Assembly (NCBI GenBank): GCA_014841595.1
Contig: JACYUE010000001.1
Location: forward strand, 1,033,654 to 1,097,653
Source: Oxalobacteraceae sp. CFBP 8761
Lineage (GTDB): Bacteria; Pseudomonadota; Gammaproteobacteria; Burkholderiales; Burkholderiaceae_D
Reading direction: 5' to 3'
Length of the DNA: 64,000 nucleotides
Below, one piece after another: positions 27,180 through 35,874 of this stretch; position 1 is the stretch's first letter, and each line of letters starts with the position of its first letter. The notes beneath the pieces were generated by a model. That model made no database searches. It saw nothing but the letters and a program-made list of their open reading frames with translations, and was not told the origin of the DNA. The position numbers were made by a program, and so were the translations under genes.

Positions 27180-28662
27180 CAGTAGCAATGGCGGCGGTGC
27201 CGATGGCGCCGATGCTGCCGACGCTGTTGTTGTAGCTGCTGCTGCGGGCGATCCCGGCATCGTGGTTCTGGAACAGGAGCGGGTCATGGCCTTGTCGAAA
27301 GCGGCGCACATCGAAGGCGTGCTGCCCGGCATGCGGCGTGGCGGCGTGCTGATGCTGATGCCCGACGCGCGCATCGTCCAGCGCAGCCACGAGCGTGAGG
27401 CCGAGGCCTTGCAGGCAGTGGCGATGGCGATGCTGCAGTACACGCCGCAAGTGGCGCTGGCCGAAGAATCCACGCTGCTGCTCGACATCGGGGCCAGCCT
27501 GCGCCTGTTCGGCGGCATCCGGCAGTTGTGCGAGCAGGTACGCGCCAACCTGCGCACGCTCGGCTTTACGGGTTGCATTGCCTGCGCGCCCACCGCGCGC
27601 GGCGCCTGGCTGCTGGCGCGCCGCAATGCGGGGCGCGCGGTCAAGATGGCGTCGCTCGTGCGGCGGCTCAATCGCCTGCCGGTGAGCCTGCTGCCACCGG
27701 CGCGGCCGTTCGCGACCTGGTTCGATGGCCTGGGCTGCCGCCGGCTGGACGAATTGCAGCGCCTGCCCCGGCCCGGTCTGCAGCGGCGCTGCGGGCGCGC
27801 GCTGCTCGACATGCTCGACGCCGCGTATGGCCACAGTCCCGAACTGTTGCAGTGGATCGAGCCGCCCGAACGTTTTCAGGCCCGGCTCGAACTGTTCGAC
27901 CGGCTCGAACACGCCGACCTGCTGCTGGCCGGCGCCCACCACCTGGTGCTGCAGATGACGGGCTGGCTGTGTGCGCGCCAACTGGCGGTCGAACGCATCC
28001 TGCTGCTGCTCGAGCACGAACGGGGCAGGGTGGCATGTCCGCCCACGGCGGTCGAAGTCGCGCTGGCCGAACCCACGTGGCGCGACGAACACCTGATGCG
28101 GCTGCTGCGCGAACGCCTGGCCAAGCTCGAACTCGTCGCACCCGTGATCGGCATCCGGCTCGAAGCCCAGCAGTTGCAGGCGATGGCGCCGCCGACCGAC
28201 TCGCTGTTTCCCGATCCCGGCGGCAGCGAAGAAGACCGCATGCGCATGATCGAACTCCTGGTCGCGCGCCTGGGTCCCGACAACGTGCTGCAGGCGCTGC
28301 CCCATGCCGATTACCGGCCCGAGATCGCCAACGCCTGGGTGCCGGTGCACGAGAAAGTGAGCACGGCGGCGCGCGCCGCCCAGATGCCGCCCGATGTGCA
28401 AAGCCTGCCCCGGCCAAGCTGGCTGCTGGCCAAGCCGCTTGCGCTGCTGATGCGCGACCACCGGCCGTTCTATGGCTCGCCGTTGCGGGTAGCGTCCAAT
28501 CCCGAGCGCATCGAGGCTGGGTGGTGGAGCCAGACGCAGACGCGCGATTATTTCATCGCCGAAGGCAAGGACCACGCGCTGTACTGGATCTACCGCGAGC
28601 GCATCAACGGCTCGGGCGAGGATGCGGCGCCGCGCTGGTTCCTGCATGGCTTGTTCGGGTGA
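27109..28662 (+). CDS. imuB: Y-family-like polymerase subunit ImuB
   Basis: 517 residues from ATG 27109 (MRLWIGLYLPQLPLEVF), the usual ImuB opening. ImuB resembles Y-family polymerases but lacks the catalytic acidic residues. It acts as the hub that links the beta clamp, ImuA and DnaE2. A Ser/Gly/Ala/Asp low-complexity insertion at about 25-52 is unusual. A possible clamp-binding element (DSLFP near residue 365) precedes the C-terminal region. dnaE2, which normally follows in the same operon, is instead 17.7 kb away under its own LexA box. Confidence 0.92.
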   Translation: MRLWIGLYLPQLPLEVFSPRWCNSSSNGGGADGADAADAVVVAAAAGDPGIVVLEQERVMALSKAAHIEGVLPGMRRGGVLMLMPDARIVQRSHEREAEALQAVAMAMLQYTPQVALAEESTLLLDIGASLRLFGGIRQLCEQVRANLRTLGFTGCIACAPTARGAWLLARRNAGRAVKMASLVRRLNRLPVSLLPPARPFATWFDGLGCRRLDELQRLPRPGLQRRCGRALLDMLDAAYGHSPELLQWIEPPERFQARLELFDRLEHADLLLAGAHHLVLQMTGWLCARQLAVERILLLLEHERGRVACPPTAVEVALAEPTWRDEHLMRLLRERLAKLELVAPVIGIRLEAQQLQAMAPPTDSLFPDPGGSEEDRMRMIELLVARLGPDNVLQALPHADYRPEIANAWVPVHEKVSTAARAAQMPPDVQSLPRPSWLLAKPLALLMRDHRPFYGSPLRVASNPERIEAGWWSQTQTRDYFIAEGKDHALYWIYRERINGSGEDAAPRWFLHGLFG

Positions 28663-28759
28663 GGCGATGCCTGTCAACGTGTCGCCAGCGCGCGCCAGCG
28701 AACGGACCGTTTGCGCCGGTCAGGCATACTTCAGCGATCGACAGTCGACAGGAGAACCC

Positions 28760-29122
28760 ATGAAATCATCCATTCATCTCGCCGCCCTGGCCGCTTTTAC
28801 GTTCGCCGCTTCGGCCCACGCTGCCACGCAGCAGACGCTGGAAACGTCCGGCTTTACCGTCAAGATCGTGCAGCAGTGCGAAGAAGGCAACGTCACCTGC
28901 GACGACGTGCGCTACACCGGCACCAGCAAGAAGACCGGCAAGGCAATCAAGCTGCGCGGCAAGACCATGCACTCGATGGCAGCCGATGGCGTCACGCCCG
29001 GTGCCTTCCAGGGCTATGTGTTTCGCTCGGGCCGCGTGAACTACACCGTGTACGCCGATGGCCGGCTGGTGGTCACCGAGGGCAAGAAGACGCTTGTGAA
29101 CCAGCGTGGCGAATGGAAGTAG
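28760..29122 (+). CDS. Small secreted protein of unknown function
   Basis: 120 residues from ATG 28760, with AGGAG upstream. The signal peptide ends at SAHA (about residue 21). The mature part is about 99 residues with two cysteines (CEEGNVTC) that may form a disulfide, and is otherwise beta-rich with no catalytic motif. Likely periplasmic. It lies between imuB and the AAA ATPase and is not obviously linked to either. Confidence 0.72.
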   Translation: MKSSIHLAALAAFTFAASAHAATQQTLETSGFTVKIVQQCEEGNVTCDDVRYTGTSKKTGKAIKLRGKTMHSMAADGVTPGAFQGYVFRSGRVNYTVYADGRLVVTEGKKTLVNQRGEWK

Positions 29123-29177
29123 TCCTGGCCCGCACTCGATGGGCGGCGAATGGTGTCGCCCGGTTAAATCACCATGC

Positions 29178-29927
29178 TCAATCCGGCGCCAGCAACTGTT
29201 CCAGCCGGCGCGGATAGTGATTTAAAAAATCGCGCGTCACGGCGTAATGTTCCGTGTCCTCATACCCGATCTCGGCAATGCCGTTGCCGTCGAATACCAG
29301 GATCTTCGCGCCAGGATAGGCAAGCAGAATCGGCGAGTGCGTCACGATGATGAACTGCGACTGATCCTGCACCAGTTGATGCATCGCCCGCAACGCTGCC
29401 AGCTGGCGGGTGGGCGAGAGCGCCGCCTCGGGTTCATCGAGCAGGTACAGGCCATTGCCTCGGAATTTGTCGAGCAGCACACTCATGAATGCTTCGCCAT
29501 GCGAGCGCGCATGCAGCTGCTTGTTGCCATAGCCGCCGAAGACACTGGTCTCCGGCATCCGGTCGAGGTAGGTCGCGAGATTGTAGAAGCTCTCGGCCCG
29601 AAGAAAATAGCCGTCCTTGGGCCTGCGCGTGCTGCGCGACATCCGAATGTGATCCGCCAGCCGGGTGTGCTCGCCGGACGTGTTCAGCAAGCGGTTGTTC
29701 AGCGTGCCGCCTTCGATGCCAAAGCCCAGTGCCAGCGCGATCGCTTCCAGCATGGTCGACTTGCCGCTGCCATTCTCGCCAACGAAGAAGGTCACGTCGG
29801 CGTGGAACTCGATCGATTGCAGTTCGCGCACGGCAGGAATGTTGAACGGGAAGTCATCGAAGCCGACCTCGTTGCCGAAGTCGGCCCACACGCGTTGCAG
29901 GTAAGGCTTGGCGCTGAAACGATGCAT
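29178..29927 (-). CDS. AAA/ABC-type ATPase (COG3910-like)
   Basis: 249 residues from ATG 29927, the only ATG in frame upstream of the Walker motif. Walker A is GENGSGKST (50-58), the ABC-like signature region lies near 140-165, and Walker B is LYLLDEPEAALSP near 175, followed by the switch His in FIIVTHSPIL. This compact SMC/RecF-like ATPase without transmembrane or nuclease domain matches COG3910. Its role is unknown; similar proteins occur alone or in defence-associated pairs, but no partner nuclease is nearby. It follows tyrS on the same strand after 66 bp. Confidence 0.78.
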   Translation of the reverse strand: MHRFSAKPYLQRVWADFGNEVGFDDFPFNIPAVRELQSIEFHADVTFFVGENGSGKSTMLEAIALALGFGIEGGTLNNRLLNTSGEHTRLADHIRMSRSTRRPKDGYFLRAESFYNLATYLDRMPETSVFGGYGNKQLHARSHGEAFMSVLLDKFRGNGLYLLDEPEAALSPTRQLAALRAMHQLVQDQSQFIIVTHSPILLAYPGAKILVFDGNGIAEIGYEDTEHYAVTRDFLNHYPRRLEQLLAPD

Positions 29928-29993
29928 GGCGAAGGCTCGGGAATCGGCAGTGCCGCCAGTGTGCCACACCCTGTGCCCGCCGGCCTCGCAGCG

Positions 29994-31214
29994 TTACCCA
30001 TCGCGCTCCGCAAGCACGATGCGCACATGCTGCTTGCGCCCGGCCGACAGAAGCCATTCGCTACCGGCAGGAAGCGCCATATCGGCATCCATCACCGCCA
30101 CGCCATCAAGCCGCAAGCCGCCGCCCGCCGCCAGGCGCCGCGCCGCACTGCGCGACGCCGCCAGGCCAGCATCGACGGCAAGTTCGGCCAGCGTGATCCC
30201 GGCCGCGAAGCGCGCCGCATCGAGCGCGAACGTTGGCATGTCGTCGCGCCGCGCGTCGCCAAAGGCCGCTGCTGCAGCGCGCAGCGCCGCATCGAGCGCG
30301 TCCTGCCCGTGCGCCAGCCGCGTCGCTTCATTGGCCAGCACGATCTTCGCATCGTTCAGCGCCGCGCCCTGCAATGCGCCCAGGCGCCGCACCTCGGTCA
30401 TCGGCAGTTCGGTAAACAGTGCGAGGAAGCGCGCCACGTCGCGGTCGTCGACATTGCGCCAGAACTGCCAGAAGCCGTAGGGCGACAGGCGGTCGGCGTT
30501 GAGCCACACGGCGCCGCCCGCCGACTTGCCCATCTTCTTGCCGTCGCTCGTGGCCAGCAGCGGCATGGTCAGGCCATACAGGTCCAGGCCCGACTGGCGC
30601 CGGCCCAGATCGATGCCGTTGATGATGTTGGCCCACTGGTCGGCTCCGCCGATCTGCAGCGTGCAGCCGTGACGGCGCGCCAGTTCGGTGAAGTCGTACG
30701 CCTGCAACAGCGTGTAGCCGAATTCCAGGAATGACAGCGAGTGTTCGAGGCGCGAGCGGATCGCATCGAACGTCAGCATCCGGTTGACGCTGAAGTGGCG
30801 CCCCACCTGGCCCAAAAAGTCGAGGTAACCCAGGCCATCGAGCCATGCGGCATTGTCGACCACCGGCACGTCCGGGCCGAGGTAGCGTGCGAAGGCGCGG
30901 CCGATACCGGCAATGTTCGCGTCGATCGCCGGGCCGTCCAGTACCGGCCGCGTGGTGTCACGAAAACTCGGATCGCCAATGCGTGTGGTGGCCCCGCCAA
31001 TGAGCAGCAGGGGGTGGTGGCCCGCGCGCTGCAGCCAGCGCATCAGCATGAAACCTTGCAGGTGGCCGACATGGAGGCTGTCGGCGGTTGCGTCAAAGCC
31101 CAGGTAGGCGGTGATGGGCGTGGCCATGGCGTGGCGCAGGCCAGCGACGTCGGTGCATTGGTGGATGAAGCCGCGTTCTTGCAGAACGTCGAGCAGGTCG
31201 ATCGGGATGGACAT
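29994..31214 (-). CDS. tyrS: Tyrosyl-tRNA synthetase
   Basis: 406 residues. Class I signature HVGH (48-51) and KMGKS (227-231) mark the ATP site. The C-terminal ~60 residues form an S4-like RNA-binding domain ([13 protein letters not shown]). It charges tRNA-Tyr. The HVGH and KMGKS variants are closer to the alphaproteobacterial-type TyrRS than to E. coli TyrS (HLGH, KFGKT), so a second synthetase may exist elsewhere in the genome. An AGGAG Shine-Dalgarno lies 5 nt before the ATG. A Tyr-rich leader ORF with attenuator-like hairpins precedes it (31215-31392). Confidence 0.95.
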   Translation of the reverse strand: MSIPIDLLDVLQERGFIHQCTDVAGLRHAMATPITAYLGFDATADSLHVGHLQGFMLMRWLQRAGHHPLLLIGGATTRIGDPSFRDTTRPVLDGPAIDANIAGIGRAFARYLGPDVPVVDNAAWLDGLGYLDFLGQVGRHFSVNRMLTFDAIRSRLEHSLSFLEFGYTLLQAYDFTELARRHGCTLQIGGADQWANIINGIDLGRRQSGLDLYGLTMPLLATSDGKKMGKSAGGAVWLNADRLSPYGFWQFWRNVDDRDVARFLALFTELPMTEVRRLGALQGAALNDAKIVLANEATRLAHGQDALDAALRAAAAAFGDARRDDMPTFALDAARFAAGITLAELAVDAGLAASRSAARRLAAGGGLRLDGVAVMDADMALPAGSEWLLSAGRKQHVRIVLAERDG

Positions 31215-31296
31215 AGAGTCTCCTGGAGTGGAACGCCCAGGAAGACCGGTTACCCGTACATGTCCGCCTGAAGCGGACCGGGTTGCGTGAAAGCCC
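31215..31296 (-). promoter_or_regulatory. tyrS leader RNA with alternative hairpins (attenuator candidate)
   Basis: Read on the transcript (minus strand), four segments can pair. Segment 1 (31319-31312, CCTACCGC) pairs with 2 (31303-31296, GCGGTAGG); these lie at the end of the leader peptide ORF. Segment 2 (AGCGG) can also pair with 3 (CCGCT, about 31277-31270). Segment 3 pairs with 4 (GTCCGC 31278-31273 with GCGGAC 31267-31262). This is the 1:2, 2:3, 3:4 layout of trp-type attenuators. The 3:4 hairpin lacks a U-run. A further 6-bp hairpin (31242-31237 with 31226-31221) covers the tyrS Shine-Dalgarno. Confidence 0.55.
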
Positions 31297-31356
31297 CTAC
31301 CGCTGCGAGGTGCGGTAGGCGTAATAGCTGGCTGGGGAAGTCACGATGAAAGTCAT
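31297..31356 (-). CDS. tyrS leader peptide (19 aa, Tyr-Tyr-Ala-Tyr)
   Basis: [19 protein letters not shown], with three Tyr codons within four (residues 11, 12, 14) and a UAG stop that lies in a stem-loop. No Shine-Dalgarno. The upstream promoter (-35 TTGACG 31392-31387, 18-bp spacer, -10 TAAGAT 31368-31363) places the predicted transcript start on the A of the ATG, so the peptide would be translated from a leaderless mRNA. Ribosome stalling on the Tyr codons when charged tRNA-Tyr is scarce would expose segment 2 and favour tyrS expression. Function is inferred from layout. Confidence 0.6.
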   Translation of the reverse strand: MTFIVTSPASYYAYRTSQR

Positions 31357-31362
31357 GGATCG

Positions 31363-31392
31363 ATCTTAGCTGCATGCCGGCGCATGCGTCAA
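31363..31392 (-). promoter_or_regulatory. Promoter of the tyrS leader
   Basis: TTGACG (31392-31387) and TAAGAT (31368-31363) are separated by 18 bp. The transcript start would be 7 nt after the -10, on the first base of the leader ATG. Confidence 0.55.
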
Positions 31393-31417
31393 GCGTCGGG
31401 GCAGCGCCGCGACGCTT
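31391..31417 (-). terminator. Hairpin after the M61 peptidase gene
   Basis: AAGCGTCG and CGACGCTT form a perfect 8-bp stem with an 11-nt loop, 22 bp beyond the M61 stop. There is no clear T-run on the minus strand, so termination may be weak. It overlaps the -35 element of the tyrS leader promoter by 2 bp. Confidence 0.4.
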
Positions 31418-31439
31418 GCTTCAGTACTTACTTCAGTGC

Positions 31440-33362
31440 TTACTTCAGCGCCTTGAACAAGACCTCGAGGCGGTCCTTCGTGCCCGGAATGCGTTCCAGG
31501 CGCGGATAGCGCAGGCCGTCGCGGTAATCGAGCGAGATCGTGCGCAGGTTGTTCCCCTTGCGTACCAGGAGTTCAAGCGGCGCCTTGCCATCCTTGGCCG
31601 CGCGCACTGCTGCCTTGAGCACGTCGCCCTTGTAGACACGGTTGTTGACCGCGACGATCGTCGTGTTGGCCGCCAGGCCCGCGCGGAAGCCCACGCCGTC
31701 CCAGATCACGCCCGTGATGCCGCCATCGGCGCGCACCTGGAAGCCCAGCGAGTACGTGAAGTCGGCGGTCTTGTTGCGATCTTCCGCGCCGCGCGCTGCG
31801 TCGGTTGGCGTGTCGCCGTAAACCAGCTTCCAGCCGGCGCGCTTGAGACCATCGAGCGGGGCGCCCGGGCCGTGGCCGTCCAGGCGCGCGCGCAGGAACG
31901 GCGCCCAGTCGTATTTCTGCACCTTGTTCAAGGCGGCCACCACATCGTGGAACGTGTAGTAGGTGGTCTGCGTGCTGCCATTGTCGATGCCGAAGAAGGC
32001 GCGCGCGAAGTCCTGCAGGCCGCGCTGCTCGCCCGACATCTCGCGGATCATCGTGTCGACGTCGAGCCAGATCAGCATGCCCTCGGTGTAGTAATCCTCG
32101 CTGCGCTGCCAGTTGCCCCAGCCGATCGGACGGCGCCCGTTGATGATCGGGTCGTTGACGGTATCCTGGACTGCGCGCCAGTCGCGGCCCTGCGTGGCGT
32201 CGTAGCGCGCCGCGTCGGCCGCCAGCGCATCGCGCGCGTGGGTTTGCGAGACCAGGCCCGAACGCGCGGCGAGCACCTTGCCCCAGAACTGGGTCTGGCC
32301 TTCGTACAGCCACAGCAGCTCGTTCTGCAGCGGCGTGTTGAAGTTGGCGACATCCTGGCCTGCGGGCCGGCGGAACTTGCCGTTCCACGAGTGGACGAAT
32401 TCGTGCGGCAGCAGCTCGCGCCCGGCCTCGTTGCGGTTCCACTCGGTGAAGTATCCGAGCTTGACGCCGTTCTCGCTCGATTGCTGGTGCTCGCGACCGA
32501 TGCCGCCGAATTCGTCCGAGATCGCAAACAGGAAATCGTACTGGCGATAGTGGTGCGACCCGAACAGCTTGAGCGCCTGGTCGACCATCGCGCGGTGCAG
32601 CTTGATCTGGTCCGGCTTGGCCTCGAGGTTTTCGGGATTGTCGGCCACGACATTGAGCATCACCGGCTGCTGCGCGCCCGGCGCCAGGTCGATGCGCTTG
32701 AAGTAGCGGCCCGCGAACAGGGGCGAATCGACCAGCGTGTCGAGATCATGCGGCTTGAAGCGCACTTCGTCGCCGGTGCGTGCTTCGACCGCCAGCGAGC
32801 TGGCGAACTGCCAGCCGGCGGGCAGGCGCAGCGTCGGCTGCACGGTGATGCGGCGCGCCTGGTAGCCGGCCGGGTACAGCGCCACCGACTGCCACTGCAC
32901 GCCGAGGATGTCGTCGGTCATCGTGATGCGGCCCTGCGTCGTATCGAGCGGCGACAGGAACTGGTATTCGGCTTCCAGCGTGGTGGCGCCTTCCGGCACG
33001 ACGACGTGGAACGCATACACGTTGACCGGGTCGCGCTTCCATTCCACTGGCTTGCCGCCGGCGCGGAATTTCAGGCCGGCGAGCTGGGTCAGCGGAATGT
33101 TCGGGCCGTGGTTCCCCGGCGCCCACTGCGGATACAGCAGCGTCATCGGGCCAGCCTGCACGGGCATCGACAGGCGCATCCTGAAGACCTGCTGCGACAG
33201 ATTGCTCGCGTCGACATGCAGCGCGATCGTGCCGGGATACGGCGCGTCGCCGACGGCGGGAAGCTGGGCCGAGGCAGGCAGGGCCAGCGCCAGGGCCAGA
33301 GTCAGGGCCAAAGCGCTCGCCGGACGGGCAGCGCGTGCGAAGAAGGTGCGGGATGCGGTCAT
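31440..33362 (-). CDS. M61-family metallopeptidase (glycyl-aminopeptidase-like) with PDZ domain
   Basis: 640 residues from ATG 33362. The signal peptide (Ala/Leu-rich, ending at ALPASAQ, about 33) is followed by a beta-rich N-domain. The zinc-binding motif HEFVH is at 320-324 with a downstream glutamate region (NELLWLYEG), which is the M61 signature. A C-terminal PDZ domain occupies about 540-615. M61 enzymes such as glycyl aminopeptidase cleave N-terminal Gly/Ala residues from peptides. Exported, probably periplasmic. A tandem 12-bp repeat spans the stop codon, giving a second in-frame stop 12 bp on. Confidence 0.9.
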   Translation of the reverse strand: MTASRTFFARAARPASALALTLALALALPASAQLPAVGDAPYPGTIALHVDASNLSQQVFRMRLSMPVQAGPMTLLYPQWAPGNHGPNIPLTQLAGLKFRAGGKPVEWKRDPVNVYAFHVVVPEGATTLEAEYQFLSPLDTTQGRITMTDDILGVQWQSVALYPAGYQARRITVQPTLRLPAGWQFASSLAVEARTGDEVRFKPHDLDTLVDSPLFAGRYFKRIDLAPGAQQPVMLNVVADNPENLEAKPDQIKLHRAMVDQALKLFGSHHYRQYDFLFAISDEFGGIGREHQQSSENGVKLGYFTEWNRNEAGRELLPHEFVHSWNGKFRRPAGQDVANFNTPLQNELLWLYEGQTQFWGKVLAARSGLVSQTHARDALAADAARYDATQGRDWRAVQDTVNDPIINGRRPIGWGNWQRSEDYYTEGMLIWLDVDTMIREMSGEQRGLQDFARAFFGIDNGSTQTTYYTFHDVVAALNKVQKYDWAPFLRARLDGHGPGAPLDGLKRAGWKLVYGDTPTDAARGAEDRNKTADFTYSLGFQVRADGGITGVIWDGVGFRAGLAANTTIVAVNNRVYKGDVLKAAVRAAKDGKAPLELLVRKGNNLRTISLDYRDGLRYPRLERIPGTKDRLEVLFKALK

Positions 33363-33573
33363 GGGAAAAGGCAGGGAAGGGAAGCCGGGCAGTGTAGCAC
33401 CGCCTGTCGGGCTGAATTTCCCTTGATACATCATGCAAACAAAATTTGGAAAAATATTTTGAATTCCGTATTTTGCTTGTCTTGATTTCGCGATGGATGG
33501 CATTAGATTGGTACCAGCGGATGCTCAACTGAGGTCCGCACCCTTATCGCTTAACTTTACAAGGATAACTATC

Positions 33574-34044
33574 ATGCGTACTTACGACCTGACCCCCCTC
33601 TACCGTTCCGCCATCGGTTTCGATCGCCTGGCCAGCCTGCTCGAGCAACGCGCCGAGTCGCAGCCAAGCTACCCGCCGTACAACATCGAACTGGTGAGCG
33701 AAGACCAATACCGCATCGTGATGGCGCTGGCCGGCTTCACCCGCGACGAAGTCGAGATCATCACCGAGCGTGACAGCCTGCACGTTACTGGCCGCAAGCA
33801 GAAGGATGACGCCCAGCGCACCTTCCTGCACCGTGGCATCGCAGCACGCGATTTCGAGCAGCGCTTCCAGCTGGCCAACCACGTGAAGGTCACCACGGCG
33901 TCGTTCGACAACGGCATGCTCACCATCGAACTGGTGCGTGAAGTGCCCGAGGCGCTCAAGCCGCGCAAGATCGCCATCGGCGATGCTGCCGGTACCACCA
34001 TCAGCGGCGACAACGTCCAGGCACTGGAACAGCGCGCTGCCTGA
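33574..34044 (+). CDS. Small heat-shock protein (Hsp20/IbpA-type)
   Basis: 156 residues from ATG 33574 with an AAGGA site upstream. An alpha-crystallin domain (about 30-125, YPPYNIELVSEDQYRIVMAL and a later FDNGMLTIELVRE) has the usual short N-arm MRTYDLTPLYRS as in E. coli IbpA/B. The family holds unfolded proteins for DnaK. The C-terminal I-x-I anchor appears as KIAIGD. A TTGATT-like -35 near 33482 could belong to a heat-shock promoter, but the -10 is weak. Upstream region 33363-33573 has no other gene. Confidence 0.92.
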   Translation: MRTYDLTPLYRSAIGFDRLASLLEQRAESQPSYPPYNIELVSEDQYRIVMALAGFTRDEVEIITERDSLHVTGRKQKDDAQRTFLHRGIAARDFEQRFQLANHVKVTTASFDNGMLTIELVREVPEALKPRKIAIGDAAGTTISGDNVQALEQRAA

Positions 34045-34077
34045 GTTGAGCAGATGATGCAGTAACGGTTTGAACGG

Positions 34078-34104
34078 AGGGCGCCTGCAGCATCGGGGCG
34101 CCCT
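34078..34104 (+). terminator. Possible terminator after hsp20
   Basis: AGGGCGCC and GGCGCCCT form a perfect 8-bp GC-rich stem with an 11-nt loop, 34 bp after the hsp20 stop. Only a short TTGT follows, so it is a weak candidate. Confidence 0.5.
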
Positions 34105-34271
34105 TGTCCTATCTGGCGGGCCTCGTGTCTGCGCAGCCGCAAACCGTGTGCATTAAGGCGCGTCTAAGGGGTGTTGTCTGTCAACTTAAGTATGGTCTAA
34201 GACGGCTGCGCGACACTAGCCTCATCGAATCTCGATCACCGATTCACCGAATTTTCATCAGGAGCACATCC

Positions 34272-35822
34272 ATGTCGAACCCAAGTGCCGTTACTGCCAT
34301 CACTGCCAAACGCCTGACGCTGGCCCTGTGTGCCGCGGGCGTCATCGGCGGCGCGGTCGGTGCCATCGCTGTCAATCACAATAACGCTACTGCCAATGCT
34401 GCTCCGCCTAGCGTGCCCGCGGTCGTCGCGGCCGCCCCTGGTGCTGCGCCGGCTGCTGCCGTGGGCGCACCGTCGTCGACGGTGGCGCTGCCCGACTTCA
34501 CGCGCATCGCCGCGCAACAGGGCAAGGCCGTGGTCAATATCCGCGTCGTTGGCGGCACCAAGACGGCCGCCCGCGGTGGCGGCGGTGCCGGCGGCATGCC
34601 GAGCCTCGACCCTGGCCATCCGTTGTATGAGTTCTTCAAGCAGTTTCAGGACCCGCGCTCCGGTGGTGAGCGCGGTGGTCGTGAAGCGCCCGTTTTCGGC
34701 GCTGGATCGGGCTTCATCGTAAGCCCGGACGGCGTCATCCTTACCAACGCACACGTCGTGCAGGGCGCTGACGAAGTCACGGTCAAGCTGCAGGATCGCC
34801 GCGAGTTTCGCGCCAAGGTCCTGGGCTCCGACCCGCGCACCGACGTGGCTGTGTTGAAAATCGACGCCAAGGGCTTGCCCGTGGCGCCGATCGGCAAATC
34901 GAAGTCGGTCCTGGTGGGTGAGTGGGTGCTGGCCATCGGTTCGCCGTATGGTCTCGAAAGCACCGTCACCGCCGGCGTGGTCAGCGCCACCGGTCGTTCC
35001 ATCTCGGACGGCAGCGTGCCGTTCATCCAGACCGACGTTGCGGTCAACCCCGGCAACTCGGGTGGCCCGCTGTTCAACACGCGCGGTGAAGTGGTCGGCA
35101 TCAATTCGCAGATCTACAGCCAGACCGGCGGCTACCAGGGCCTGTCGTTCTCGATCCCGATCGATCTTGCCGTGCGCATCAAGGACCAGATCGTCGCCAC
35201 CGGCAAGGTGCAGCATGCCAAGCTCGGTGTGGGCGTGCAGGAAGTCGGCCAGAGCTTCGCCGATTCGTTCAAGCTCGAATCGGTTGAAGGCGCCCTGGTG
35301 AGTAACGTCGAACGTGGCAGCCCGGCCGAGCGTGCCGGCCTGAAATCCGGCGACGTGATTCGCACCGCCAACGGCACGCCGATCGTCTCGTCGGGCGACC
35401 TGCCGGCGATGATGACGATGGCCAAACCGGGCGACAAGATCGCCATGGACGTCTGGCGCGACGGCAAGCTGGTGCGTATCGATGCGACGCTGGCCGACGC
35501 AGCCGAGAAACCACGCCGCGGCCAGATGGAAGACGTGGCCGGCGTCGTCGACAACAGTGCGAAGCTGGGCCTGTCATTGCGGCCCCTGGAGCCGATCGAG
35601 CGTCGCCAGAGCGGCATCGCGGCTGGCCTGCTGATCGAAGACGCTTCGGGCGCCGCCGAAATGGCCGGCATCGAGCCGGGCGATGTGCTCATCTCGGTCA
35701 ACGGCCGGCCCGTGACGTCGGTGGTCCAGGTGCGCGAGATGGTCGCCAAGGCCAGCAAGTCGGTGGCCCTGCTGATCCAGCGCGACGGTCAAAAAATCTT
35801 CATCCCGGTGCGGATCGGTTAA
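34272..35822 (+). CDS. Do-family periplasmic serine protease (DegP/MucD-like)
   Basis: 516 residues from ATG 34272. An N-terminal hydrophobic segment (about 13-35) is followed by an Ala-rich linker. The trypsin-like domain has a full triad: His161 (TNAHVV), Asp191 (DPRTDVAVL) and Ser263 (NPGNSGGPLF). Two PDZ domains follow (about 300-395 and 415-510), as in DegP/DegQ/MucD. It degrades or refolds misfolded envelope proteins. The two-component system QseBC-like genes start 52 bp downstream, so co-transcription is possible. Clean family member with no missing residues. Confidence 0.94.
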   Translation: MSNPSAVTAITAKRLTLALCAAGVIGGAVGAIAVNHNNATANAAPPSVPAVVAAAPGAAPAAAVGAPSSTVALPDFTRIAAQQGKAVVNIRVVGGTKTAARGGGGAGGMPSLDPGHPLYEFFKQFQDPRSGGERGGREAPVFGAGSGFIVSPDGVILTNAHVVQGADEVTVKLQDRREFRAKVLGSDPRTDVAVLKIDAKGLPVAPIGKSKSVLVGEWVLAIGSPYGLESTVTAGVVSATGRSISDGSVPFIQTDVAVNPGNSGGPLFNTRGEVVGINSQIYSQTGGYQGLSFSIPIDLAVRIKDQIVATGKVQHAKLGVGVQEVGQSFADSFKLESVEGALVSNVERGSPAERAGLKSGDVIRTANGTPIVSSGDLPAMMTMAKPGDKIAMDVWRDGKLVRIDATLADAAEKPRRGQMEDVAGVVDNSAKLGLSLRPLEPIERRQSGIAAGLLIEDASGAAEMAGIEPGDVLISVNGRPVTSVVQVREMVAKASKSVALLIQRDGQKIFIPVRIG

Positions 35823-35874
35823 TTGGTTAAGATAGCGTAGCGCCCTCGGGTCGCACTTTTACAACGGGGGATGT

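Noticed and set aside
27142..28677. 511-codon open frame opposite imuB
   Set aside because: Antisense frame rich in Gln/His/Arg; imuB is well supported.
31215..31380. T-box riboswitch before tyrS
   Set aside because: No T-box consensus sequence or antiterminator bulge; the Tyr-codon ORF with alternative hairpins explains the leader better.
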